A stretch of DNA of 64,000 nucleotides. It comes from Actinomycetota bacterium (GTDB taxonomy: Bacteria > Actinomycetota > Thermoleophilia > BMS3ABIN01). The position numbers and the translations under genes were made by a program. The notes beneath the pieces were generated by a model, which did no database searches, was not told where the DNA came from, and saw only the letters and a list, made by a program, of their open reading frames with translations. Positions 47,983 through 58,769 of the stretch are shown here, piece by piece. Location: contig JAMDDD010000005.1 in the NCBI GenBank assembly GCA_023489275.1, positions 1 to 64,000 on the forward strand, given 5' to 3'. How positions within the stretch are numbered: position 1 is the stretch's first letter; each line of letters begins with the position of its first letter.

Positions 47983-48004
47983 AACTACATGAATTGAGGT
48001 TTCA

Positions 48005-48664
48005 ATGAAAAAGGTGGAATTGAAAGTTAAGGAGAGGGAAAGTTTTGGCAGCTCCGAGGCCAGGCGTCTGCGCCGGACGGGGTGGATTCCTGGAGTGCTT
48101 TACGGTTCCGGAGACAGCTCCATCCCGCTCGCGGTGGAGGAGAAATCTCTGAAAAAGGCGCTCGGACACGAGGGCGGCGCGGCTATCCTGACGCTTTCAT
48201 TTGATGGCAAGAAGAAAGAGCACCCGGTTATCCTCAAGGAATACCAGAGCATTCCCGCCGGCGCCGGAGTGCTGCACGTGGATTTCATGGAGGTCCGGCT
48301 GGACCAGCCGGTTGAGGCAAATGTCCGTCTTGAGCTAACCGGTAACGCCATCGGTGTGCGCGATGGCGGCATCATGGACCATACGCTGCGGGAGCTGCAT
48401 GTCCGCTGCCTTCCAGCCGATATCCCCGAGCGTATCACCATAGGGGTTGATGAGATGCAGATCGGCTCTTCGATCAAGGTAGTGAATATTACGGCTCCCA
48501 AGGGCGTCGAAATTCTCAATGACCCCGATTCGCAAGTAGCCAGCGTAATGGCGCCCACTCTGGTGCAAGAAGAAGTGCCCGTGGAAGCTGCTGAGGCAGC
48601 GGAAGCAACGGAGGCGGCGCCCGAGGGCGGGCAACCTGCCGCAGGGGAATCCGGGACGGAGTAA
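48005..48664 (+). CDS. ctc: 50S ribosomal protein L25/general stress protein Ctc
   Basis: ARRLRRTGWIPGVLYGSGDSSIPLAV, HPVILKEYQSIPAGAGVLHVDFMEV. Confidence 0.93.
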   Translation: MKKVELKVKERESFGSSEARRLRRTGWIPGVLYGSGDSSIPLAVEEKSLKKALGHEGGAAILTLSFDGKKKEHPVILKEYQSIPAGAGVLHVDFMEVRLDQPVEANVRLELTGNAIGVRDGGIMDHTLRELHVRCLPADIPERITIGVDEMQIGSSIKVVNITAPKGVEILNDPDSQVASVMAPTLVQEEVPVEAAEAAEATEAAPEGGQPAAGESGTE

Positions 48665-48722
48665 AAAACATAAAACCGGATATTGGATTCTGGATGCTGG
48701 ACTTTGGATAAAAACATAAAAC
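48663..48722. repeat. Direct repeats AAAAACATAAAAC flanking a GGATTCTGGATGCTGGA-type repeat
   Basis: aaaaaacataaaaccggatattggattctggatgctggactttggataaaaacataaaac. Confidence 0.75.
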
Positions 48723-48871
48723 GATCATCGAATTAGCTCAGGAAACTCCATTTAGGATTTGCTCTGAGCTAGTGGGATCAAAGTAAACAAGAAACTTTGC
48801 TGGCTTTGTTAAATCCAAAGTTCAAGGTCTAATGTCCATAGTCCGGTTTTAGATTATTTCTCCTTCTCTCT

Positions 48872-49495
48872 ATGCGGTTTTTCCGACACAGCCCAAAGAA
48901 CGATCCGCATGGCAGGGAACTGTTTCTCGTGGTTGGCCTCGGTAACCCGGGTGAGCGATACGCCCGCACGCGGCACAACGCCGGTTTCATGGCGGCCGAG
49001 CGGTTTCGGACCCGGCACGGGCTGCCGCGCCCCCGGAGCCGCTACGCGGGCCGCTACTCCGAAGGCAGCGCCGCCGGCCGGCGGGTTGCCGTTCTGCTGC
49101 CGATGACTTTCATGAACGCTTCCGGGGATGCGGTTATCCAGGCCGTGACATCCCGAAAGATACCGCTAAAAAATGTCATCGTTGTCCACGACGATCTTGA
49201 CTTTCCCTTTGGAACCGTCCGCGTCAGGCGCGGCGGCGGCAGCGGGGGGCACAATGGCCTGAAGAGCATCGCCCGCCGCCTGGGATCGCCGGATTTCTCC
49301 CGCGTCCGGATTGGCATTGGCCGGCCCGATAACCCCCGGTTTGATATCAGCGATTACGTGCTCTCCCGGTTCATGGCCTCCGAAACCGAGCTTGACAGAG
49401 TTATTGATGAAGCTGCAAATTGTGTTGAAGAGATCCTGACCGGTGGAATCGAAGCGGCGATGACAAACTGTAATAAAAAGGATGCTGGATGCTAG
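48872..49495 (+). CDS. pth: Peptidyl-tRNA hydrolase
   Basis: LVVGLGNPGERYARTRHNAGFMAAE, PMTFMNASGDAV, GGGSGGHNGLKSI. Confidence 0.95.
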   Translation: MRFFRHSPKNDPHGRELFLVVGLGNPGERYARTRHNAGFMAAERFRTRHGLPRPRSRYAGRYSEGSAAGRRVAVLLPMTFMNASGDAVIQAVTSRKIPLKNVIVVHDDLDFPFGTVRVRRGGGSGGHNGLKSIARRLGSPDFSRVRIGIGRPDNPRFDISDYVLSRFMASETELDRVIDEAANCVEEILTGGIEAAMTNCNKKDAGC

Positions 49496-49562
49496 AAGCT
49501 GGATGCTAGAAAAACAAGTCCGTTAAATCGAAAGTCAGATCGGAAATTCAGAAGCCAGCATC
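49480..49562. repeat. Degenerate GGATGCTGGATGC repeat overlapping the 3' end of pth, with inverted copy gccagcatcc
   Basis: aaggatgctggatgctagaagctggatgctag ... gaagccagcatccg. Confidence 0.8.
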
Positions 49563-49571
49563 CGTTCAACC

Positions 49572-52500
49572 ATGGATCTCACCGCTTATATTAAGGATAA
49601 TCAAAAATTCCAGGAGCTTGCCAGCGAGCTCTTTTCGGGCAAGCCTCGCGTTTATGCGGGCGCCTCTTTTCAGGGTTACCTGCTGGCGGCTCTCCAGGCG
49701 GAAGCCTGGCCGGGGCGGACGCTGCTGGTGGCGGCGCCGGATGCGGCGGCTGCCGCCCGTCTCGCTGGCGAGTTGAAAACCTTTGCCGGCGTGCCCGCTC
49801 TGCAACTGCCGGCGCGGGGCGCTCCCTGGGGAAGCGGCCTGAAGCCCTCCCGCCAGTCTACCGGTCTTCGGCACGCCGCCCTGGACTGCCTGGCCGGAGG
49901 CAAGCCCTGCATCCTGGTTGCGGACATCGTGGCGCTGATGGAAAAGGAATTAAACCCGGGCGCCTGGCCGGAGCCGTTAGTGGTCAAAAAAGGCGGCGCC
50001 GGCTTCGATGAAATTGTTGGCCGCTTGGCCGGGCTCGGCTACGAGCGCCTGGCCCAGGTTGAGGACCCAGGCCAGTTCTCGGTGCGGGGCGGGATCATTG
50101 ATTTCTTCCCCGCTGGCTGGATAACGCCGGCGAGGCTGGAGTTCTGGGGAGACGAGCTGGAATCGCTCCGGTCTTTCTCGCCGTTTACGCAGCGGTCACT
50201 GGGCAGCATCGAGAGCGTCGTGGTTTATGCCGCGACAGAACCGGAAGCAAAAGGGCTGGATGGTCCGGGACTGCTGGAAAAGAGCGAGGCCGTCATCGCT
50301 CGCGTTGATCCGGCGGCAGCGTCAGAATCGGCAGGTTCTTTTTGGGAAGACATTAGCGGACAATTACTGCCGGAGGCTGAGGCCGCGGGCTTTTATTTTA
50401 GTCCCGGCGAGCTTGAGAACAGGCTGGATGATTTTTCTGCCGTCGTCTTCGAGAGCCTGCCTCTTAATCAGCCTCACCGCTTCCCTGTTTCCGGGATTGA
50501 CTTCGGCTCGCGCAAGATAAGCGACGCCTCGGCTCAGCTTAACCGGCTGGTAAAGGATGGCTACCGCGTTTTTGTCTGCTTCGCTTCCACCGGGGCGGCC
50601 TTGCGGGCCGAGCACGGCCTGGCGGGGGCGGCCTCGGTGCTGCCGGATGGCTCACAGCCGCCTGCCGGCGCCGGCGCCTGGCTCGTCGCCTCTCCCGCAC
50701 CGGCGGGTTTCTTAAACAGGGAGCTGAAGCTCGCCGTGCTTGGCGAGCGGTCGCTGCTGAAGCCCAGCCGCTCCTCAAGGAGCCAGCAGCTGGCTCTCGG
50801 CGGTCGGACAGTGCTGAGCTTCCGTGACCTTAGCCCGGGAGATTTTGTCGTCCACGAGGATCACGGCATTGGCATCTTTGATTCGATCCAGACGCGTACG
50901 GTCGCCGGCATCACCCGCGACTATCTGCTGCTCCGCTTCAAGGGCGACGACAGGCTGTTTGTTCCCCAGGATCATATTGCCAGGGTTTCCCGCTACATCG
51001 GCGCTGGCGCCGGGTCGCCGCCACTAAATAAACTTGGCGGCCGGGCCTGGACGCTGGCCCGCGCCCGCGCCCGCGGCGCCGCCCGCGAGATGGCGGGCGA
51101 GCTGATGACGCTGTACGCGGTGCGGCAAAGCCTGCCGGGCCACGAATTCGATCCGGACAACCGGTGGCAGATTGAGATGGAAGCCTCTTTTCCTTTTGCC
51201 GAGACGCAGGACCAGGCAGCCGCCATCGAGGACGTCAAGGAGGACATGGAGTCGCCCCATCCAATGGACCGGCTCATCTGCGGCGACGTCGGTTACGGAA
51301 AGACAGAGGTGGCCCTGCGGGCCGCGTTCAAGGCCGCTTCCCAGGGGCGGCAGGTCCTGATGCTGGTGCCGACAACGATTCTGGCCCTGCAGCATTACAA
51401 CACCTTCAGCGAGCGTTTCCGCGATTATCCCGTCAATGTAGAGATGATCTCCCGCTTCCGCTCCCAGGCCCAGAGCCGGCGCATCGTGGCCGGCTTCCGG
51501 GAAGGAAAGATTGACATTCTCATCGGCACGCACCGGCTGCTGTCGTCCGACGTCGCTCCGCATGACCTGGGTCTGGTGATTGTTGACGAGGAGCAGAGAT
51601 TTGGGGTGTCTCAGAAAGAGGCGCTTCGCCAGATGCGACTGAAGGTGGACGTGCTCAGCCTGTCGGCGACGCCGATCCCGCGAACCTTGCAGATGTCGCT
51701 GGCGGGCATCCGCGACATCAGTGTTATGGAGACGCCCCCGCCGGGGCGCAATCCCATCCGCACTTATGTCGGCGAATATAACGAGGAGATGGTTGGTGAG
51801 GCGATCAGGCGGGAAATGAAGCGCGGGGGCCAGGTTTTCTTCCTGCATAACCGGGTGGAGACAATCGAGGCACGAGCGGCGGAGCTTCAGGGCCGTTTTC
51901 CGGATGTGCGCTTCCTGGTTGCGCACGGCCGGATGCCGGAAGCTCAGCTCGAATCCGTAATGGTGGCTTTTCTGAGCCGGGAAGCCGATGTGCTTGTTTG
52001 TACCTCGATTATTGAAAGCGGTCTGGATATTCCCACCGCGAACACCCTCATCATCGATCATGCCCAGCTGCTTGGCCTGGCCCAGCTTTACCAGATCCGC
52101 GGGCGCATCGGCCGCTCCAGCCTAACGGCGCACGCTTACCTGTTTTACCCGCCGGCGGCATCGCTGACTTCGGAGGCTATGGCCAGGCTGTCAACCTTAA
52201 GCGATTATACCGAGCTCGGCTCCGGCTTCAAGATTGCGATGCGAGACCTGGAGATTCGTGGCGCCGGCAACCTCCTGGGAGACGAGCAGTCGGGGCATGT
52301 TGCCGCCGTCGGTTTTGACATGTATTGCGACCTGATCAGGCGCGCCGTGGCCGATCTGAAAGGCAAGCCGCTGGAAGACCTGGCGATGGCAAGAGTGGAA
52401 ATCGACGCTGACGCCTACATTCCCGCTGATTACATCGGCTTTGAGGCGGCGCGGATAGACATGCACCATCGCATCGCCGCAGCCCGGAGTGAGCAAGAGC

Positions 52501-52844
52501 TGGCGGAAATCGTCGCCGAGCTGGAAGACCGTTTCGGGTCTCCACCGGAAGTGGTGTATAATCTCCTTAATATGCAGGAAATTCGGCTCAGGGCGGCGGT
52601 CGTGGGGGCCGCTTCGGTAAGTTACCGGAAAGGACGCCTGGAGCTGTCAGATATGAGGATCGGCGCCGCCGGCCGCCGGGCCCTCGAGGAAGCGGACCTC
52701 AAATTTGCCTTTCACCCGCTCCAGAAGACCCTGGTGCTCTGGCCCCAAACGGGCGAAGCTGATCAGCGGGAATCGCTTTCTGTTGTTAAGCAAACACTTG
52801 ATGTTATAATTGATCGTCTTTTGACGCCAACGGCAAGCCTCTAG
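49572..52844 (+). CDS. mfd: Transcription-repair coupling factor
   Basis: 1090 aa; DLSPGDFVVHEDHGIGIF, CGDVGYGKTEVALRAAFKA, VDEEQRFGV, LSATPIPRTL. Confidence 0.96.
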   Translation: MDLTAYIKDNQKFQELASELFSGKPRVYAGASFQGYLLAALQAEAWPGRTLLVAAPDAAAAARLAGELKTFAGVPALQLPARGAPWGSGLKPSRQSTGLRHAALDCLAGGKPCILVADIVALMEKELNPGAWPEPLVVKKGGAGFDEIVGRLAGLGYERLAQVEDPGQFSVRGGIIDFFPAGWITPARLEFWGDELESLRSFSPFTQRSLGSIESVVVYAATEPEAKGLDGPGLLEKSEAVIARVDPAAASESAGSFWEDISGQLLPEAEAAGFYFSPGELENRLDDFSAVVFESLPLNQPHRFPVSGIDFGSRKISDASAQLNRLVKDGYRVFVCFASTGAALRAEHGLAGAASVLPDGSQPPAGAGAWLVASPAPAGFLNRELKLAVLGERSLLKPSRSSRSQQLALGGRTVLSFRDLSPGDFVVHEDHGIGIFDSIQTRTVAGITRDYLLLRFKGDDRLFVPQDHIARVSRYIGAGAGSPPLNKLGGRAWTLARARARGAAREMAGELMTLYAVRQSLPGHEFDPDNRWQIEMEASFPFAETQDQAAAIEDVKEDMESPHPMDRLICGDVGYGKTEVALRAAFKAASQGRQVLMLVPTTILALQHYNTFSERFRDYPVNVEMISRFRSQAQSRRIVAGFREGKIDILIGTHRLLSSDVAPHDLGLVIVDEEQRFGVSQKEALRQMRLKVDVLSLSATPIPRTLQMSLAGIRDISVMETPPPGRNPIRTYVGEYNEEMVGEAIRREMKRGGQVFFLHNRVETIEARAAELQGRFPDVRFLVAHGRMPEAQLESVMVAFLSREADVLVCTSIIESGLDIPTANTLIIDHAQLLGLAQLYQIRGRIGRSSLTAHAYLFYPPAASLTSEAMARLSTLSDYTELGSGFKIAMRDLEIRGAGNLLGDEQSGHVAAVGFDMYCDLIRRAVADLKGKPLEDLAMARVEIDADAYIPADYIGFEAARIDMHHRIAAARSEQELAEIVAELEDRFGSPPEVVYNLLNMQEIRLRAAVVGAASVSYRKGRLELSDMRIGAAGRRALEEADLKFAFHPLQKTLVLWPQTGEADQRESLSVVKQTLDVIIDRLLTPTASL

Positions 52845-52862
52845 CCTGATGGGAGATTACCA

Positions 52863-53906
52863 ATGATAAAAAAACTGATTCTGGCGCTTGCGGTCGTGGC
52901 AATTATTCCGCTCGTGGCAATCGGCTGCGGCAGCCTGCCGAAAAGCGCCGTAGCCGAGGTGAACGGAAAGGTCATTACCCGGGAAGATCTGGACAGCAAG
53001 ATCGCCGATATCAAGGCGCAGTACGGAAATCAAGCCGGAATCCCCCAGGAGGGCACGCCGGAATACACTGATTTTGAGAAACAGGTGACGGAAGAGCTTG
53101 TCAATGAAGAAGTAATGTGGTTTGAGGCGGACAAGCGCGGTCTTGATGTCAGCGACGCTGATATTAACAAGGAAGTTGACCAGATCAAGCAGTCGGCCGG
53201 CGGTGAGCAGCAGTTTCAGCAGGCGCTGAATCAGCAAAATATAACACTCGATCACCTCAAGGATAATATCCGCAAGGGACTGCTTTACCAGAAGCTGCTG
53301 GCGGCGGTGACCAAGAATCAGCCGGCGGTGAGCGACGCGCAGGCCCAGAATTATTATAACCAGCACAAGACCGACCAGACTTTCCAGAAGCCGGAAACCC
53401 GCAAGGTGCGCGAGATCGTGGTGGCGGACCAGGCCACGGCGCAGAAGGTCAAGTCCCAGCTGGACGCCGGCGCCGATTTCGCGACGCTGGCCAAACAATA
53501 TTCGACCGATACCACCACCAAGAATAATGGCGGCGACCTGGGCGAGATTCCCAGCCAGCAGAGCGGCCTGCCAGCCGCGGTCGAGCAGGCGATGGACAAG
53601 CTAAGCGCCGGTCAGACATCGGACCCAATCAAGTCAACGGATGGTTATCACATTATCCGGGTCGATCAGATCATCCCCCCTGGAGTAGCGCCTTTTAGCC
53701 AGGTCGAGTCCGAGATCAAAAGCCAGCTGGCGCAGGACAATCAGCAGCAGGCTTTCATGACATGGCTTAATAAGACCAAGAAAAATTATGACATCAAATA
53801 CTCCGATGAGTTCAATCCCTATAAGACCGCGCCGGTAACAGGCAGCAGCAAACCGGCTTCCACGGCGCCGGCCGGAACTTCCACGGCGCCGGCCGCGGGG
53901 CAATGA
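52863..53906 (+). CDS. SurA/PrsA-like peptidylprolyl isomerase lipoprotein (paralog 1)
   Basis: LVAIGCGS lipobox; parvulin region RKVREIVVADQATAQKVKSQLDAGADFATLAKQYSTD...DGYHIIRVDQI. Confidence 0.88.
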   Translation: MIKKLILALAVVAIIPLVAIGCGSLPKSAVAEVNGKVITREDLDSKIADIKAQYGNQAGIPQEGTPEYTDFEKQVTEELVNEEVMWFEADKRGLDVSDADINKEVDQIKQSAGGEQQFQQALNQQNITLDHLKDNIRKGLLYQKLLAAVTKNQPAVSDAQAQNYYNQHKTDQTFQKPETRKVREIVVADQATAQKVKSQLDAGADFATLAKQYSTDTTTKNNGGDLGEIPSQQSGLPAAVEQAMDKLSAGQTSDPIKSTDGYHIIRVDQIIPPGVAPFSQVESEIKSQLAQDNQQQAFMTWLNKTKKNYDIKYSDEFNPYKTAPVTGSSKPASTAPAGTSTAPAAGQ

Positions 53907-53974
53907 TCCAGGCCGGCAGCAGCTGATTTAACCGGCAACAGCACGCAACCGCTGGACAGACGGACGGAGCCGTA

Positions 53975-54997
53975 GTGAAAAAAAGGGCCAGAAGGGTAAC
54001 ATATGCAGCCGCCGCCCTGGCTGTGCTGGCAGTCCTGCTTGTGCTGGCCGGCTGCGGCAGCAGCTCCGTGAGCCTCGCCAAGGTGAACGGTCAGGACATC
54101 ACCAAAGCGGAAGTTGACCGCGAGGTGAAGTTCAGGGACGGCTGCAGTGCCGCCGGTAAGCCAGGTACCGCTCAGTTTAAATCCTACGAAACCCAGATGG
54201 TTGACGTTCTGGTCAGCCAGCAGATCATCAACTCCGAGGCCGCCAAAAAAGGGATCAGCGTTAGCGACAATGAGATCAGCCAGGCCATCACAGAGGAGCA
54301 GAACGCTTTGGGCGGCTCGGCCAAGCTGAAGCAGCAGGAGAGCTGCGCCGGGGTGAGCGACGATCAGCTCCGGAACATGATGAAGGACGACCTTTATTTC
54401 CGGAAACTGATCGCAAATGTAACAAAAAATGACCCCCCGGTGACCGACGCCGAAGCCCAGGATTACTACAACCAGCATAAAAATGATCAGACCTTCCAGG
54501 CGCCGGAGACGCGGCGGGTGCGCCATATCCTCGTGTCCGACCTGGCGACGGCCCAGAAGATTAAGGCGCAGCTGGACGCCGGCGCCGATTTCGCCACTCT
54601 GGCCAAGCAGTATTCGATCGACCCCGGCAGCAAGGACAACGGAGGCGAGCTGACCACGTCCGACGGCAGCCCGGACATTCCCAGCCAGAACAGCGGTTTC
54701 GTACCCGCGTTCGAGCAGGCCATGGACAAGTTAAGCGCCGGCCAGATCTCCGATCCCGTCAAGACGCAGTTTGGCTGGCATATTATCCAGGTTGAGTCTA
54801 TCAAGCCCGCCGGCCTGGAGAGCTTCAATCAGGTCAAGGATAGCCTGAAGCAGGGCCTGGCCATGGAGAGGGAACAGCAAACCTTCAATACCTGGATGGC
54901 CGGCGCGCGCCAGCGCTACCGCATCACTTACTCGCCTGGATGGGCGCCGGCAACCACGGCACCATCCAGCGGGCAGACAACTCCGTCCGGATCGTAA
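53975..54997 (+). CDS. SurA/PrsA-like peptidylprolyl isomerase lipoprotein (paralog 2)
   Basis: LLVLAGCGS lipobox; RRVRHILVSDLATAQKIKAQLDAGADFATLAKQYSID...FGWHIIQVE. Confidence 0.88.
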   Translation: MKKRARRVTYAAAALAVLAVLLVLAGCGSSSVSLAKVNGQDITKAEVDREVKFRDGCSAAGKPGTAQFKSYETQMVDVLVSQQIINSEAAKKGISVSDNEISQAITEEQNALGGSAKLKQQESCAGVSDDQLRNMMKDDLYFRKLIANVTKNDPPVTDAEAQDYYNQHKNDQTFQAPETRRVRHILVSDLATAQKIKAQLDAGADFATLAKQYSIDPGSKDNGGELTTSDGSPDIPSQNSGFVPAFEQAMDKLSAGQISDPVKTQFGWHIIQVESIKPAGLESFNQVKDSLKQGLAMEREQQTFNTWMAGARQRYRITYSPGWAPATTAPSSGQTTPSGS

Positions 54998-55018
54998 GCG
55001 CATGCCGGGGTTATAAGA

Positions 55019-55852
55019 TTGGCCGGCGGCAGCGTACCCGACTCTAATCAGGCGCGCCTGGCGGACGCATTACTTTTACTGGACGCGGTCGTCCGCCGCC
55101 TCCGGCGTGAATGTCCCTGGGACCGCGAACAGGACGCCGGTGATATTGTCAGCCATACCCTCGAGGAAACCTACGAGCTAATCGATGCAGTTCATGCGGG
55201 CAGCGGCGCCGAGGTCACCGGCGAGCTGGGGGACCTCCTCTTTCACGTCTTCTTTCTCTCACTGATTGCCGAAGAGCGCGGCTGGGGCGATCTGGTCCGG
55301 GTAGCGGCAGGAGTCACAGAGAAACTGGTGCGACGCCATCCGCATGTCTTTGGTCAGGCAGAGGCAAACACCGCCGCCGAGGTGGTCGAGCGGTGGGAGC
55401 AGATCAAGCGGGAGCGCGAAGGCAGGGAAGGCATCTTTCATGATACGCCGGGATCGTTGCCGGCGGCACTGTTTGCCCGGCGGACGCAATCGCGGGCGGC
55501 GGCCGTCGGATTCGACTGGGATCGGCCTGAGCCCGTCTTCGCCAAAATCGGAGAAGAGATCGCCGAACTGAGGGCGGCACTCGCGGTCGAGGCGCCGCCG
55601 GAGGGGGCGGGCGGCGGCCGCGGGCCCGGAACGGAAGCGTATCATGAGGTGGGAGACCTACTCTTCGCCGCCGTCAATCTGGCCCGGAAGCTGCAGGTTG
55701 ATCCGGAGCTGGCGCTCCGGAGCGCGGCGGACCGTTTTCGCGGCCGGGTGGAGCGGGCTGAGGCGCTGGCCCGGGAAAACGGCGATGACTTCGCCGGCTT
55801 GCCGCTCGAGCGCCAGGAGGAATATTATCAGCGGGCAAAAAGCGGATTGTAG
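55019..55852 (+). CDS. mazG: Nucleoside triphosphate pyrophosphohydrolase MazG
   Basis: RRECPWDREQDAGDIVSHTLEETYELIDAV, ELGDLLFHVFF, RRHPHVFGQ. Confidence 0.93.
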   Translation: MAGGSVPDSNQARLADALLLLDAVVRRLRRECPWDREQDAGDIVSHTLEETYELIDAVHAGSGAEVTGELGDLLFHVFFLSLIAEERGWGDLVRVAAGVTEKLVRRHPHVFGQAEANTAAEVVERWEQIKREREGREGIFHDTPGSLPAALFARRTQSRAAAVGFDWDRPEPVFAKIGEEIAELRAALAVEAPPEGAGGGRGPGTEAYHEVGDLLFAAVNLARKLQVDPELALRSAADRFRGRVERAEALARENGDDFAGLPLERQEEYYQRAKSGL

Positions 55853-55936
55853 CTGGCGGACTGTAATTTTGTGAAGCTGGATGCCGGATAACAAAAATCC
55901 GATGAAAAGTTGACAAGCGGTGAATTGAAGCCATAA

Positions 55937-57247
<1,311 letters not shown>

Positions 57248-57418
57248 CCAGCCCGCTGCGTGATTTATTTCCGGCGCGCGGGAGCTCCGAGGATCTGGAG
57301 GCTGAGGTTGTTGGTTCCCGCGGGCCGCGGTGCGGCCCAGGCACTCCTTTCCTCCAGTCCGTAGTGTGCGCTTCCCGGCTGTTACCGGGTTTGAAGCTGG
57401 AACGAAAGGAGGTGTTGC

Positions 57419-57754
57419 ATGGCGGAAAAGGACCCGATCGAGGTTGATGACTCAGATTTCGAAGCGGAAGTGCTTAATTCGGAAATACCGGTCCTGGTTG
57501 ATTTCTGGGCAGAGTGGTGCGCGCCCTGCCGAATGGTGGCGCCGGTGCTGGAAGAACTGGCGGCGGAGTTCGCCGGCAAGCTGAAAGTTGCCAAGCTTAA
57601 CGTTGACGCCAACCGGGAGACATCTTCCAAGTATGACATTATGAGCATTCCCACCGTGATCCTATTTAAGAACGGCGAAATCGTCAAGCAGGTCGTGGGA
57701 GCTCTGCCAAAGGAATCTCTTTTGAAAGAGCTGGAGTTGGGAGAAGAGGCATAA
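57419..57754 (+). CDS. trxA: Thioredoxin
   Basis: VLVDFWAEWCAPCRMVAPVLEEL; MSIPTVILFKNGE. Confidence 0.95.
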   Translation: MAEKDPIEVDDSDFEAEVLNSEIPVLVDFWAEWCAPCRMVAPVLEELAAEFAGKLKVAKLNVDANRETSSKYDIMSIPTVILFKNGEIVKQVVGALPKESLLKELELGEEA

Positions 57755-57782
57755 TCCAAGAATTCAAAGGCTGGGCGGCGAT

Positions 57783-57805
57783 TAGGCGGGCCTTCGGCCC
57801 GCCTA
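57783..57805 (+). terminator. GC-rich hairpin after trxA
   Basis: taggcgggcc-ttc-ggcccgccta. Confidence 0.6.
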
Positions 57806-57833
57806 GGCCGTTTCTGCTAGAATTTTACTTAAG

Positions 57834-58343
57834 ATGTACTGTGTTAACCACCCCACTGTCGAAACGCTCGTAACCTGCAGCGCCTGCGGTAATCCCATCT
57901 GCCCCGACTGCATGGTCCAGACGCCGGTGTCGGCAAAATGTCCCGCGTGCGCCAGGATGCCGAAGGCCGCGCTGGTAAGGCTAAAACCGGACCGGATCGC
58001 CCTCACCGGGATCATCGGCCTGGTGGCCGCCGCCGCCGGGGGGTACGTGTTCGGATTGTTTGTCTCGGCGCTCAGCTTCTTTGCCATCATCATCGCCTTT
58101 ATGCTGGGCGCCGCCGTGGGCGAGGCCGTTTCCCGGGCCAGCGGCCGTTTCCATGGCCGGGAAATCGCCGCCTGGGCTGCCGGGTGCGCGGCGTTGGGGA
58201 TCCTCTTTCCGCTCTTTCTGTGGGGTGTCTCGGCTTACGGGCTGACAGGGCCGACGATTACTTATGTCATTGCCTTCGGGGGCGTGTGGAAACTGCTTTG
58301 GATGGCGGCCGCCGCCTACGGCGCCTGGCAAAGGAACGCGTGA
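57834..58343 (+). CDS. Membrane protein with N-terminal B-box-like zinc ribbon
   Basis: CVNHPTVETLVTCSACGNPICPDCMVQTPVSAKCPAC followed by TM segments. Confidence 0.75.
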   Translation: MYCVNHPTVETLVTCSACGNPICPDCMVQTPVSAKCPACARMPKAALVRLKPDRIALTGIIGLVAAAAGGYVFGLFVSALSFFAIIIAFMLGAAVGEAVSRASGRFHGREIAAWAAGCAALGILFPLFLWGVSAYGLTGPTITYVIAFGGVWKLLWMAAAAYGAWQRNA

Positions 58344-58346
58344 GGG

Positions 58347-58715
58347 TCAATCAAAAGACGGGTCGCCGGGGCCCCCAGCCTGTGACTTGTCCAGCTCGCG
58401 GGCGTAGATTGCGTCTAACTTCTTGACATTAACGATGATGTAGTCAGGTTCGTCAATTACCGCGTTTAAGTCCCGGTCAAAGATCTTGACGCGGGAAAGC
58501 GTCATGTAATCGGAGGGGAAGTGTCTCAGGAAGTCTGAGGCGCGCCGGGAGGTGGAGCGGGTATCCATGGTGAGCGCCACCTCGCCGACTATTTTTAGCG
58601 AATTGATGTAAATAGTCGCCTGAAAATGGAGCTTCCCGGAGTCGGACCGGAAAGCCTCGCGCAAATCATCGTAATTGTCTGATCCTTCCATTTTCTCCTC
58701 TTCTGCTGATGACAT
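58347..58715 (-). CDS. DUF6812-like hypothetical protein
   Basis: KLHFQATIYINSLKIVGEVALTMDTRSTSRRASDFLRH...LSRVKIFDRDLNAVIDEPDYIIVNVKKLDAIY. Confidence 0.6.
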   Translation of the reverse strand: MSSAEEEKMEGSDNYDDLREAFRSDSGKLHFQATIYINSLKIVGEVALTMDTRSTSRRASDFLRHFPSDYMTLSRVKIFDRDLNAVIDEPDYIIVNVKKLDAIYARELDKSQAGGPGDPSFD

Positions 58716-58769
58716 CCCCTGGTGATATACGCCTGCGGCTGGACAGTTTTAAACAACAATCTTTCCGAG

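Noticed and set aside
51024-52061. 345-aa minus-strand ORF inside mfd
   Set aside because: Antisense of conserved mfd motifs; shadow ORF.
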